This document shows, one piece after another, positions 28,525 to 36,251 of a stretch of DNA of 46,359 nt (position 1 is the stretch's first letter; each line of letters opens with the position of its first letter). The notes under the pieces are model-generated. The model worked only from the letters and a program-made list of their open reading frames with translations, did no database searches and had not been told where the DNA came from. The stretch covers positions 1 through 46,359 of the forward strand of contig NZ_JAOCQE010000020.1 in assembly GCF_025290915.1 (NCBI RefSeq). The letters run 5' to 3'. Position numbers and translations under genes: made by a program. Source of the stretch: Streptomyces sp. 15-116A. GTDB lineage: Bacteria > Actinomycetota > Actinomycetes > Streptomycetales > Streptomycetaceae.

Positions 28525-29577
28525 TCACGCACCCCCCGGTGCCGCCGTGCTGCTGCGCACGACCAGGCTCGTCGCCAGTTCCACCCGGGTCGCCACCTGC
28601 TGGTCGTCGCCCTTGGCGAGGTCGAGCACCAGCTTGGCCGCCGCCTCCGCCATCTCCGTCAGCGGCTGCCGTACGGTCGTCAGCGGCGGCCCCACCCAGC
28701 GGGCCACCGGCAGATCGTCGAAACCGACCACGCTCACGTCCTCCGGGATCCGCAGCCCCAGTTCGCGGGCGGCCTCGTAGAGCCCGAGTGCCTGGAGGTC
28801 GTTGCCGGCGAAGACGGCGGTGGGCCGGTTCTCGCGGCGCAGCAGGGCGAGGCCCTGCCGGTAGCCGGCGTCATGGTGGAAGTCGCCGGTGAGGATCAGC
28901 CCCGGATCCACCGGGAGCCCGGCGGTCTCCAGCGCGGCGCGGTAGCCGTCGACGCGGGCGCGGCTGCACATCATCCGCGTGGGTCCGCTGATCGCCCCGA
29001 TCCTGGTGTGACCGAGCTCGATCAGATGCCGGGTGGCGGCGAGCCCGCCCTGCCAGTTGGTCGCGCCGATGGAGGGCACGTCGGTGCCGGGGTCGCCCGC
29101 CGGGTCCATCACCACGAACGGGATGGAACGGCTGGTCAGCAGCGCCCGGCCGGACTCGTCCAGCCCGGACAGCACCAGGATCACGCCGTGCGGGCGGCGG
29201 GCGGCGACCTGGTCGGCCCAGGTACGCCCGGGCGTGAGGCGGCCCGCGCTCTCGGACAGCACGACGCTCAGTCCGGCGTCCCTCGCCACGTTCTCCACGC
29301 CCCGGATGACCTCCATCGCCCAGGCGCTCTCCAGCTCGTGGAAGACCAGGTCGATCAGCGGTGAGCGGGTGGCCTCGGCACGCCGGCGCCGGTAGCCGTG
29401 GGCGCGCAGCAGCTGCTCGACCCGGCTGCGCGTGGCGGGGGCGACATCGGCACGACCGTTGAGCACCTTCGAAACAGTCGGCGCGGACACCCCCGCCTCG
29501 CGAGCGATCTCGGCGAGGGTCGCGGTCTGGGTGCTGCGCCCTTGCGTCCGGGTTTCTGCGGGCTGCGAGGAAGTCAT
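28525..29577 (-). CDS. LacI-family transcriptional repressor
   Basis: 350 residues from ATG 29577. The N-terminal helix-turn-helix is TLAEIAREAGVSAPTVSKVL, followed by a hinge and a sugar-binding domain (VIRGVENVARDAGL, GVILVLSGLD, VSVVGFDDLPVARWVGPPLTT). It is divergent from the GH3 glycosidase, with operator-like repeats in the 131-bp spacer. This matches BxlR-type control of xylosidase/glucosidase genes, in which an oligosaccharide or its monomer acts as inducer. The specific sugar is inferred from the neighbour only. Confidence 0.93.
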   Translation of the reverse strand: MTSSQPAETRTQGRSTQTATLAEIAREAGVSAPTVSKVLNGRADVAPATRSRVEQLLRAHGYRRRRAEATRSPLIDLVFHELESAWAMEVIRGVENVARDAGLSVVLSESAGRLTPGRTWADQVAARRPHGVILVLSGLDESGRALLTSRSIPFVVMDPAGDPGTDVPSIGATNWQGGLAATRHLIELGHTRIGAISGPTRMMCSRARVDGYRAALETAGLPVDPGLILTGDFHHDAGYRQGLALLRRENRPTAVFAGNDLQALGLYEAARELGLRIPEDVSVVGFDDLPVARWVGPPLTTVRQPLTEMAEAAAKLVLDLAKGDDQQVATRVELATSLVVRSSTAAPGGA

Positions 29578-29605
29578 GGCTGCGATCGTATCCCTGCGGG
29601 ACCTC

Positions 29606-29634
29606 TTGACGAAGCCCTCGGGGCGCCATAGGTT
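29606..29634 (+). promoter_or_regulatory. Promoter of GH3 glycosidase gene
   Basis: -35 TTGACG (29606-29611), 17-nt spacer, -10 TAGGTT (29629-29634). The expected start near 29640 falls within the first operator copy. Confidence 0.7.
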
Positions 29635-29636
29635 CC

Positions 29637-29669
29637 CGGAACATTCGATATGCGCCTCGAAACATTCGA
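29637..29669. promoter_or_regulatory. Paired LacI-type operators
   Basis: cggaacattcga (29637-29648) and cgaaacattcga (29658-29669) are near-identical 12-mers spaced exactly 21 bp (two helical turns). The second contains the inverted pair CGAA-N3-TTCG. From memory, the xylanolytic repressor BxlR of S. thermoviolaceus recognises a CGAA/TTCG inverted repeat. Position over the transcription start supports repression. Confidence 0.65.
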
Positions 29670-29708
29670 ACCCGTGAGAGGGCTGTTCGTCCACCCGACA
29701 GGAGCTCC

Positions 29709-32027
29709 ATGACCACCGCGCCCTGGCGTGACCCCGCCCTGCCCGCCGCCGCCCGCGTCGACGACCTGCTCTCCCGGATGACCCTGGAGGAGAAGACCGC
29801 CCAGCTGTACGGCGTGTGGGTGGGCGCCGACACGGACGGCGAGGGCGTCGCACCGCACCAGCACGACATGACCTCCGACTACGACTGGGACGAGCTGATC
29901 ACCCTCGGCCTCGGCCAGATCACCCGCTCCTTCGGCACCGCCCCCGTCGACCCGGACCTCGGCGCGCAGGCGCTGGCCCGCGCCCAGCGGCAGATCGCGG
30001 CGGCCGGCCGGTTCGGCATCCCGGCGGTCGCGCACGAGGAGTGCCTGGCCGGATTCACCGCCTGGCAGGCCACCGCCTATCCCGTGCCGCTGGCGTGGGG
30101 CGCGAGCTTCGACCCCGAGCTGGTGGAGCGGATGGCCCGCCGTATCGGCGAGGACCTGCGCGCGGCCGGCGTCCACCAGGGCCTCGCGCCCGTCCTGGAC
30201 GTCGTACGGGATCCGCGCTGGGGCCGGGTGGAGGAGACGATCGGCGAGGACCCGTATCTGGTCGGCACGATCGGCACCGCCTATGTGCGCGGGCTGGAGT
30301 CGGCCGGGGTGGTCGCGACGCTGAAGCACTTCGCCGGGTACGCCTCCTCCGCCGGGGCGCGGAATCTGGCGCCGGTGCGGGCGGGTGTGAGGGAGTTCGC
30401 CGACATCACGCTGCCGCCGTTCGAGATGGCGCTGCGCGAGGGCGGGGCCCGCTCGGTGATGGCCGCCTACACGGAGACCGACGGCGTGCCCGCCTCCGCC
30501 GACCCGGGGCTGCTGACCCGGCTCCTGCGCGAGGAATGGGGGTTCACGGGCACGGTCGTCGCCGACTACTTCGGCATCGGCTTCCTGCAGACCCTGCACC
30601 GGGTGGCGGGCAGCCCCGCCGAGGCGGCGCACGCGGCGCTGCTGGCCGGCATCGACGTCGAACTGCCCACCGTCACGTGCTACGGCACGCCGCTGCCGGC
30701 CGCGGTCCGCGCGGGCGAGATCCCCGAGGAACTGGTGGACCGGGCGGCCCGCCGGGTGCTGCTGCAGAAGTGCGAACTCGGCCTGCTGGACGAGGACTGG
30801 GCCCCGGAGCCGACCGGCCCGATCGACCTCGACGCACCTGAGAACCGCGCCCTGGCCCGCCGCCTCGCCGAGGAGTCGGTGGTGCTGCTGGACAACCCCG
30901 ACGGGCTGCTGCCCCTCGCCCCCGACACCAGGATCGCGGTCGTCGGCCCCCGCGCCGCCGACGCGCTGGCGATGCTCGGCTGCTACTCGTTCCCCTCCCA
31001 CGTCCTCACCCACCACCCCGGCGTCCCGATGGGCATCGAGATCCCGACGGTCCTCCAGGCCCTGCGCGACGAACTGCCGGACGCCAAGGTGACGTTCGCC
31101 GAGGGCTGCGACACCTCCGACCCGGACACCTCGGGTTTCGAGGAGGCGGTCGCGCGGGCCGCCGAGGCGGACGTGTGCGTGGCGGTGCTCGGCGACCGGG
31201 CGGGCCTGTTCGGCCGCGGCACCTCCGGCGAGGGCTGCGACGCGAGCGACCTGAGCCTGCCCGGTGTGCAGGCCGAGCTGCTGGACGCGCTCGTCGCGAC
31301 CGGCGTGCCGGTGGTGCTGGTGCTGCTCACCGGGCGGCCGTACGCGCTGGGCCGCTGGCAGGACCGGCTGGGCGCGGTCGTGCAGGCCTTCTTCCCCGGC
31401 GAGGAGGGCGGCCCGGCGGTGGCGGGCGTGCTCTCCGGCCGCGTGAACCCCTCCGGGCGCCTGCCGGTCAGCGTGCCGCGCCTCCCCGGCGGCCAGCCGT
31501 GGACGTACCTCCAGCCGCCCCTGGGCCTCGCGGGCGAGGTCAGCAACCTGGACCCGACCCCGCTGTACGCCTTCGGCCACGGCCGCTCGTACACGACCTT
31601 CGAGTGGATCCCCGACCGGCCCACCGAGGAGGTGGAGATCGGCACGGACGGCTCGTACGACGTGTCGCTGACCGTCCGCAACACCGGCGACCGCGAGGGC
31701 GCGGAGGTCGTCCAGCTCTATCTGCACGACCCGGTGGCCTCGGTCACCCGCCCCGACATGCGCCTGATCGGCTATCAGCGCCTGGAGCTGGCCCCGGGCG
31801 CGGCGGCCCGCGTGACCTTCCGCTTCCACGCCGACCTGTCGGCTTTCACCGACCGGGCGGGCCGGCGGATCGTCGAACCGGGCGCGCTGGAGCTGCGGTC
31901 GGCGGCGTCGAGCGCGGACGTGCGCCATACGGCCCGGCTGACGCTGACGGGCCCGCAGCGGGTCCTGGGCACGGACCGTCGGCTGCGCTGCGAGACGGAG
32001 GTGACGGAGGTGGCACAGGTGCCGTGA
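29709..32027 (+). CDS. Glycoside hydrolase family 3 (beta-glucosidase/beta-xylosidase type)
   Basis: 772 residues, ATG with GGAGC upstream. It has an N-terminal GH3 barrel (VDDLLSRMTLEEKTAQLYG; APVLDVVRDPRWGRVEETIGEDPYL; LKHFAGY) with the nucleophile D286 in GTVVADYFG. The alpha/beta sandwich domain follows, with an ILSGRVNPSGRLPVSVPR-like stretch, and a C-terminal fibronectin-III-like domain (TVRNTGDREGAEVVQLYLHDP). No signal peptide is visible, so it is intracellular and probably acts on imported disaccharides or oligosaccharides. It is controlled by the divergent LacI regulator. Its stop lies 6 bp from the stop of the convergent next gene. Confidence 0.95.
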   Translation: MTTAPWRDPALPAAARVDDLLSRMTLEEKTAQLYGVWVGADTDGEGVAPHQHDMTSDYDWDELITLGLGQITRSFGTAPVDPDLGAQALARAQRQIAAAGRFGIPAVAHEECLAGFTAWQATAYPVPLAWGASFDPELVERMARRIGEDLRAAGVHQGLAPVLDVVRDPRWGRVEETIGEDPYLVGTIGTAYVRGLESAGVVATLKHFAGYASSAGARNLAPVRAGVREFADITLPPFEMALREGGARSVMAAYTETDGVPASADPGLLTRLLREEWGFTGTVVADYFGIGFLQTLHRVAGSPAEAAHAALLAGIDVELPTVTCYGTPLPAAVRAGEIPEELVDRAARRVLLQKCELGLLDEDWAPEPTGPIDLDAPENRALARRLAEESVVLLDNPDGLLPLAPDTRIAVVGPRAADALAMLGCYSFPSHVLTHHPGVPMGIEIPTVLQALRDELPDAKVTFAEGCDTSDPDTSGFEEAVARAAEADVCVAVLGDRAGLFGRGTSGEGCDASDLSLPGVQAELLDALVATGVPVVLVLLTGRPYALGRWQDRLGAVVQAFFPGEEGGPAVAGVLSGRVNPSGRLPVSVPRLPGGQPWTYLQPPLGLAGEVSNLDPTPLYAFGHGRSYTTFEWIPDRPTEEVEIGTDGSYDVSLTVRNTGDREGAEVVQLYLHDPVASVTRPDMRLIGYQRLELAPGAAARVTFRFHADLSAFTDRAGRRIVEPGALELRSAASSADVRHTARLTLTGPQRVLGTDRRLRCETEVTEVAQVP

Positions 32028-32033
32028 GGCACC

Positions 32034-32291
32034 TCAGCCGGAGGCCACCGATTCGAACCGCCACCGGTGCACCGCACGGGTCGTCAACTCTCCCGGCGGC
32101 TCGGGGAGTTCGGGCAGCTCCGCCTCGTAGGGCGCGTCCCACCACGTGATGACCAGGACCCGGTCCTGCGGGGCCCGGAACGTCTCGCGGCGCAGGGGTG
32201 TGCCGGCGAGGTCCTGCGCCCGGGCCCAGTCCAGCAGTTCGCCGCCCCGGCCGGGGACCGCCCGGGCCTCCCACATCAGGGCGACCGTCAC
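32034..32291 (-). CDS. Small hypothetical protein (ABM-like)
   Basis: 85 residues from GTG 32291, which overlaps the TGA of tsaD as GTGA, implying translational coupling. The chain ([22 protein letters not shown]...[10 protein letters not shown]) resembles small dimeric alpha-beta barrel proteins. Its function is unknown. Being the last gene of the tsaB-rimI-tsaD operon does not by itself imply a role in tRNA modification. Confidence 0.8.
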   Translation of the reverse strand: MTVALMWEARAVPGRGGELLDWARAQDLAGTPLRRETFRAPQDRVLVITWWDAPYEAELPELPEPPGELTTRAVHRWRFESVASG

Positions 32292-33403
32292 GAGTAGAGG
32301 TTCTCCTTGCTCACCTCGTGCACATGATCGTGACCGTGGCCGTGCGCGCGGGCGTGCGCCTCGCCGGGGACGTGCGGGTCGGTCACCGGCAGGGACGAGT
32401 CCGCCGACAGCTCCCAGTCGGAGGCCGGGCGGTTCCGGGCGACCATCTCCGCGCCCAGCGCCGCCACCATCGCGCCGTTGTCCGTGCACAGCTTGGGGCG
32501 CGGCACCCGCAGCTGGATCCCGGCGGCCTCGCAGCGCTCCTGGGCCAGCGCCCGCAGCCGGGAGTTGGCGGCCACACCGCCGCCGATCATCAGGTGGTCG
32601 ACGCCCTCGTCCTTGCAGGCCCGCACGGCCTTGCGGGTCAGCACGTCCACGACGGCCTCCTGGAAGGACGCCGCCACATCGCGCACCGGCACCTCCTCCC
32701 CCGCCGCCCGCTTGGCCTCGATCCAGCGGGCCACGGCCGTCTTCAGCCCGGAGAAGGAGAAGTCGTACGCCGGGTCGCGCGGCCCGGTCAGACCGCGCGG
32801 GAACGCGATCGCGGCCGGGTCGCCCTCGCGCGCGTACCGGTCGATGACCGGGCCGCCGGGGAAGCCGAGGTTCAGTACCCGGGCGATCTTGTCGAAGGCC
32901 TCGCCGGCCGCGTCGTCGATGGTGGCGCCCATGGGGCGCACGTCGGAGGTGATGTCGCTCGACAGCAGCAGCGAGGAGTGCCCGCCGGAGACCAGCAGCG
33001 CCATCGTCGGCTCGGGCAGCGCGCCGTGCTCCAGCTGGTCGACGCAGATGTGGGAGGCGAGGTGGTTGACGCCGTAGAGGGGCTTGCCGAGGGCGTAGGC
33101 GTACGCCTTGGCCGCCGAGACGCCGACGAGGAGGGCGCCCGCGAGACCGGGGCCCGCGGTGACGGCGATGCCGTCCAGGTCCCGCGCGCTCACCCCGGCC
33201 TCCTTCAGGGCGCGGTCGATCGTCGGCACCATCGCCTCCAGGTGCGCCCGTGAGGCGACCTCGGGGACGACCCCGCCGTAGCGGGCGTGCTCGTCGACGC
33301 TGGAGGCGACCGCGTCGGCCAGCAGGGTGGTGCCGCGGACGATGCCGACACCGGTCTCGTCGCAGGAGGTCTCGATCCCCAGGACCAGGGGTTCGTCAGC
33401 CAT
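32288..33403 (-). CDS. tsaD: tRNA N6-adenosine threonylcarbamoyltransferase TsaD
   Basis: 371 residues, ATG 33403, overlapping the end of rimI by 8 bp. It has [13 protein letters not shown] at the N-terminus and the metal-binding NHLASH motif (H114, H118), with later ATPase-fold motifs ([25 protein letters not shown]). It transfers the threonylcarbamoyl group to A37 of ANN-decoding tRNAs together with TsaB and TsaE, all encoded here. The C-terminus carries a His-rich extension ([13 protein letters not shown], about 350-362) before the final KENLYS. Confidence 0.96.
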   Translation of the reverse strand: MADEPLVLGIETSCDETGVGIVRGTTLLADAVASSVDEHARYGGVVPEVASRAHLEAMVPTIDRALKEAGVSARDLDGIAVTAGPGLAGALLVGVSAAKAYAYALGKPLYGVNHLASHICVDQLEHGALPEPTMALLVSGGHSSLLLSSDITSDVRPMGATIDDAAGEAFDKIARVLNLGFPGGPVIDRYAREGDPAAIAFPRGLTGPRDPAYDFSFSGLKTAVARWIEAKRAAGEEVPVRDVAASFQEAVVDVLTRKAVRACKDEGVDHLMIGGGVAANSRLRALAQERCEAAGIQLRVPRPKLCTDNGAMVAALGAEMVARNRPASDWELSADSSLPVTDPHVPGEAHARAHGHGHDHVHEVSKENLYS

Positions 33404-33929
33404 TGATCTCGGTTCCTTGTACGCCGTTCACCGGATGCACCGGTGGGACAGAGGTGGAGGGGTCGGACAGGCGCAGCACCAGGGCGTCCACGTTGCCCGG
33501 CTGGTAGTAGCCGCGCCGCACGCCGATGGTCTCGAAGCCGAAGCGCTCGTACAGCTTCTGGGCGCGGACGTTGTCGATCCGGCACTCCAGCATCACTTCG
33601 GAGCACTCGAAGGCGGTGGCCGCCCGCAGCAGGTCGGTCAGCAGCCGCGAGCCGAGGCCCGTGCCCCAGTGGTCGCGTGTGACCGCGATGGTCTGGACGT
33701 CGCCCTGCCCGCCGGAGGCGGCGAGCCCCGCGTAGCCGACGATCCGGTCGCCCTCCTGGGCGATGACGTAGCGCCGGGTCGCCCCGGGGCCGCGCGCGTG
33801 GGCCAGCTCGGACCAGAACATGCCCCGGGACCAGGCGTCCTCGGGGAACAGGTCCCGTTCCAGCTCCAGCACGGGTTCGATGTCCCACCAGCGCATCTCG
33901 CGCAGCACGACCATCTCGGATCCCGTCAC
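33396..33929 (-). CDS. rimI: Ribosomal protein bS18-type alanine N-acetyltransferase
   Basis: 177 residues, GTG 33929 overlapping the tsaB TGA (GTGA). A GNAT fold with acetyl-CoA loop [13 protein letters not shown] and the RimI-typical [22 protein letters not shown] and [17 protein letters not shown]. RimI acetylates N-termini of ribosomal proteins, and it is very often encoded between tsaB and tsaD, as here. Its target in Streptomyces is assumed. Confidence 0.94.
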   Translation of the reverse strand: MTGSEMVVLREMRWWDIEPVLELERDLFPEDAWSRGMFWSELAHARGPGATRRYVIAQEGDRIVGYAGLAASGGQGDVQTIAVTRDHWGTGLGSRLLTDLLRAATAFECSEVMLECRIDNVRAQKLYERFGFETIGVRRGYYQPGNVDALVLRLSDPSTSVPPVHPVNGVQGTEING

Positions 33930-34579
33930 TTGGGGGTGACCACCTTGTAGTTCTTGGGGACTTGGGCATCGGGCCGCCGCAGATACAGCGGCCGGGGCGC
34001 CGGCAGCTCCTCACCGGCGGCCAGCCGCTCGGCGGCGAGCCGGGCCAGGGCCGCGGCGGACACATGCTCGGGCTCGTGCGCCTTGGGGAAGGTCTCCGGG
34101 TACAGCAGCGCGCCCGCGCCGACCGCGGGCAGGCCCTTGACCTGCTCGGCGATGGCGGCGGGCCGGTCGACGGCCGGGTCGGTGAGGCGGGTGCGCGAGT
34201 CGGCGTAACGGGCCCAGTAGACCTCCTTGCGGCGGGCGTCGGTCGCCACGACGAAGGGGCCCTCCAGGTCGGCCGCGTAGGCCAGTCCGTCGAGCGTGCA
34301 CACGCCGTGCACGGGGACGCCGAGCGCGAGCCCGAAGGTGTCCGCGGTCATCAGGCCGACGCGCAGCCCGGTGTAGGGGCCGGGCCCGATGCCGACGGCG
34401 ATGTCGGTGACGGCGTCCAGCTTGCGGCCGGCGTCGGCGAGCACGCGGTCGATCGCCGGGAGCAGCAGTTCGCCGTGCCGGCGGGCGTCCACCTGGCTCG
34501 ACGAGGCGATGATGTCGTCGCCGTCGTGCAGCGCGACCGTGACGGCGGGGGTGGCGGTATCCAGAGCGAGCAAGAGCAC
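33926..34579 (-). CDS. tsaB: tRNA threonylcarbamoyladenosine biosynthesis protein TsaB
   Basis: 217 residues, GTG start (M-LLLALDTATPAVTVALHDG). It has the ASKHA fold with the N-terminal LALDTAT motif and the GIGPGPYTGLRVGLMTADTFG segment. It lacks the metal-binding His pair of TsaD, as expected for the scaffold subunit. It is first in the tsaB-rimI-tsaD-(85 aa) operon, all coupled by overlaps. Confidence 0.95.
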   Translation of the reverse strand: MLLLALDTATPAVTVALHDGDDIIASSSQVDARRHGELLLPAIDRVLADAGRKLDAVTDIAVGIGPGPYTGLRVGLMTADTFGLALGVPVHGVCTLDGLAYAADLEGPFVVATDARRKEVYWARYADSRTRLTDPAVDRPAAIAEQVKGLPAVGAGALLYPETFPKAHEPEHVSAAALARLAAERLAAGEELPAPRPLYLRRPDAQVPKNYKVVTPK

Positions 34580-34698
34580 GCAAACAGCCTACGGCTCCCG
34601 CGCCTTCGCCACGGCCGCACGGGTCGTACGGTCACGGACTGCTACCGTCTCGATCGCGTCCGTACAGGACGGGTCGAAGCAGGACGGACAGGACAGAG

Positions 34699-35259
34699 GT
34701 GACGGCGGTGGCAGTGACCAGCTCGGCGATCGTGGCGGCACTGACCGCGGCGGCCCTCGCGACGGTCGGCTTCCTCGGCCACCAGGCGTCCGAGAACGTC
34801 CCGCCGGACCTGCGCTCGGCCGCGGGGGCGGGAACGGCACAGTCCGCGCCCAAGGCGCCCGGGGCCAAGGACCGGTCCGGGACCCTTCCCGCCCGCTCGG
34901 GCCGGGGCGCCCGGGTCGTGTACTCCCTGGACGACGACCGGGTGTGGCTGGTCGAGGGCGACGGCGAGGTCCGGCGCACCTTCTCCGTCAGCCCCAGCAC
35001 GGTGGACCCGGCGCCGGGCACCTACCGGGTCACCTCCCGCTCCAAGCGGGTCACCGGTTCGGATGGCATTCCGGTCGAGCACGTGGTGCGGTTCGCCAGC
35101 GTGGACGGCACGGTGATCGGCTTCAGCGCGGCGGTCGACGGATCCATGCCGAACCCCGATCCGGGGGTCCGCACGGGCGGGGTCCGCGAGACACGGGCGG
35201 ACGGCGCGGCGATGTGGCAGTTCGCCACGATCGGGCGGAAGGTCGTGGTGGTTCCGTAG
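34699..35259 (+). CDS. Exported/anchored protein resembling an L,D-transpeptidase domain without its catalytic Cys
   Basis: 186 residues, GTG 34699 with GACAGAG before it. A hydrophobic N-terminus (about 5-27) is a signal or anchor, then a Pro/Ala linker, then a compact domain. That domain begins RVVYSLDDDRVWLVEGDGEVRRTFSVSPST and ends RTGGVRETRADGAAMWQFATIGRKVVVV. This spacing looks like a YkuD domain, where the end reads SHGCVRM..DA..L...G..VVV. Here the HGC triad is TGG, so no nucleophile remains. It may bind a peptidoglycan peptide without catalysis. It is on the opposite strand between tsaB and tsaE, so it breaks the t6A cluster. Fold assignment is by eye. Confidence 0.7.
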   Translation: MTAVAVTSSAIVAALTAAALATVGFLGHQASENVPPDLRSAAGAGTAQSAPKAPGAKDRSGTLPARSGRGARVVYSLDDDRVWLVEGDGEVRRTFSVSPSTVDPAPGTYRVTSRSKRVTGSDGIPVEHVVRFASVDGTVIGFSAAVDGSMPNPDPGVRTGGVRETRADGAAMWQFATIGRKVVVVP

Positions 35260-35267
35260 ATCCGCCC

Positions 35268-35289
35268 GTAGACCTGCTCGCAGGTCTAC
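35268..35289 (+). terminator. Hairpin after the L,D-transpeptidase-like gene
   Basis: gtagacctg-ctcg-caggtctac, a perfect 9-bp stem 8 bp beyond the stop. There is no T-run. Confidence 0.7.
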
Positions 35290-35370
35290 GCGGCCTCGCG
35301 GCGGTCTGCTCGACTGACGGTCTACTCGACTGACGGTCTGCTCGGCTGACGTCTACGCCGCCTCGCGGCG
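35284..35370. repeat. Three 16-bp tandem repeats flanked by a 20-bp duplication
   Basis: ggtctgctcgactgac-type units run 35303-35318, 35319-35334 and 35335-35350. A 20-bp word (gtctacgcNgcctcgcggcg, one difference) is found before them (35284-35303) and after them (35351-35370). The second copy is the stop codon and last codons of the 57-residue gene. Confidence 0.9.
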
Positions 35371-35526
35371 CTCCCGCACCGGCTCGGCGAGGTGCGCCTC
35401 GGGGACGCGCGGCGGGGTGGAGATCGCGGCCGCCGCGGCGCACGCGGCGAGCAGATCGCGCATGGGCACCCCGGAGACCGGCTGCGGCTGCGCCGTGGTC
35501 CGGCGGTCGCTCTCGGTGGCCGACAT
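35353..35526 (-). CDS. Small hypothetical protein, 57 residues
   Basis: ATG 35526 has GGAGG seven nt upstream and the frame runs to TAG at 35355-35353. The product begins MSATESDRRTTAQPQP, has an Ala-rich hydrophobic middle (MRDLLAACAAAAAIS) with one Cys, and ends VRERREAA. Third positions are strongly G/C, as in real genes here. An inverted repeat lies 41 bp upstream of the start. I do not recognise a family; a membrane-associated or regulatory peptide is possible. Confidence 0.7.
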   Translation of the reverse strand: MSATESDRRTTAQPQPVSGVPMRDLLAACAAAAAISTPPRVPEAHLAEPVRERREAA

Positions 35527-35566
35527 GGACGCCTCCTGGGGGCCGGGGGCGGAAGCAGTCAGGTAC

Positions 35567-35580
35567 TTAGGTACACCTAA
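35567..35580. promoter_or_regulatory. Inverted repeat TTAGGT-N2-ACCTAA, possible operator
   Basis: Perfect 6-bp arms 41 bp upstream of the 57-residue gene start. The arms equal those of the DtxR/DmdR iron box, but that box has a 7-nt spacer while this has 2; a further aggt at 35561 adds a repeated half-site. AT-rich context suggests a promoter or operator. Confidence 0.5.
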
Positions 35581-35693
35581 CTACGGGCTGGGTACCATGT
35601 GACCACGCCCGGGAGCCGGAACGCAACATTTTCCCGACGTCTTGTCGGAACGTTCATAGGAGACCCGTGCCCGAGACGGCGCCCCCGAGAGGG

Positions 35694-36251
35694 CTACGCC
35701 GACAGCACGCTCAGATCCGCCCCCGACCACCGCTCACCCAGCCCCGTCAGCGTCACCTGCCGGACCTCGTCCGTCGTGTCGCCGACGGCGCGGTGGATGA
35801 CGACCTGGAGCCGCTCGTCGGTCAGCTCCTCGACCTTGCCCTCGCCCCACTCCACGACGATCACCGACTCGGGCAGCGAGACGTCGAGATCGAGGTCCTC
35901 CATCTCGTCCAGGCCGCCCGAGAGCCGGTACGCGTCCACGTGGACCAGGGGCGGGCCGTCGCCCAGGGAGGGGTGTACGCGGGCGATCACGAACGTCGGC
36001 GAAGTGACGGCGCCCCGCACACCGAGCCCCTCGCCGAGCCCCCGGGTCAGCGTGGTCTTGCCGGCGCCCAGCTCACCGGTGAGCATCACCAGGTCGCCGG
36101 CGCGCAGCAGCTTGGCGAGCTTGCGGCCCAGTTCCCGCATCTGGTCGGGCGAGGTGATGGTCAGCTCGACGGACGGCTCGGGCTGCGCGCCGGTGGACTG
36201 GGGGGTCGGCTCGGGCTCAGCCGGGTTGTGCGGTGCTGCTGGTGCTTCCAT
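35694..36251 (-). CDS. tsaE: tRNA threonylcarbamoyladenosine biosynthesis ATPase TsaE
   Basis: 185 residues from ATG 36251, overlapping the hydrolase gene by 35 bp. After a Pro-rich N-terminus of about 30 residues, it has TsaE features: Walker A GELGAGKTTLTRGL, VTSPTFVIARVH, LVHVDAYRLSG and VVEWGE. The ATPase drives turnover of the TsaBD complex in t6A synthesis. It is separated from tsaB by the opposite-strand gene and the 57-residue gene. Confidence 0.95.
   Translation of the reverse strand: MEAPAAPHNPAEPEPTPQSTGAQPEPSVELTITSPDQMRELGRKLAKLLRAGDLVMLTGELGAGKTTLTRGLGEGLGVRGAVTSPTFVIARVHPSLGDGPPLVHVDAYRLSGGLDEMEDLDLDVSLPESVIVVEWGEGKVEELTDERLQVVIHRAVGDTTDEVRQVTLTGLGERWSGADLSVLSA

Noticed and set aside
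35561..35580. Standard DmdR1/IdeR iron box
   Set aside because: Arms match, but the spacer is 2 nt instead of 7, so it is listed only as an inverted repeat of unknown binding protein.
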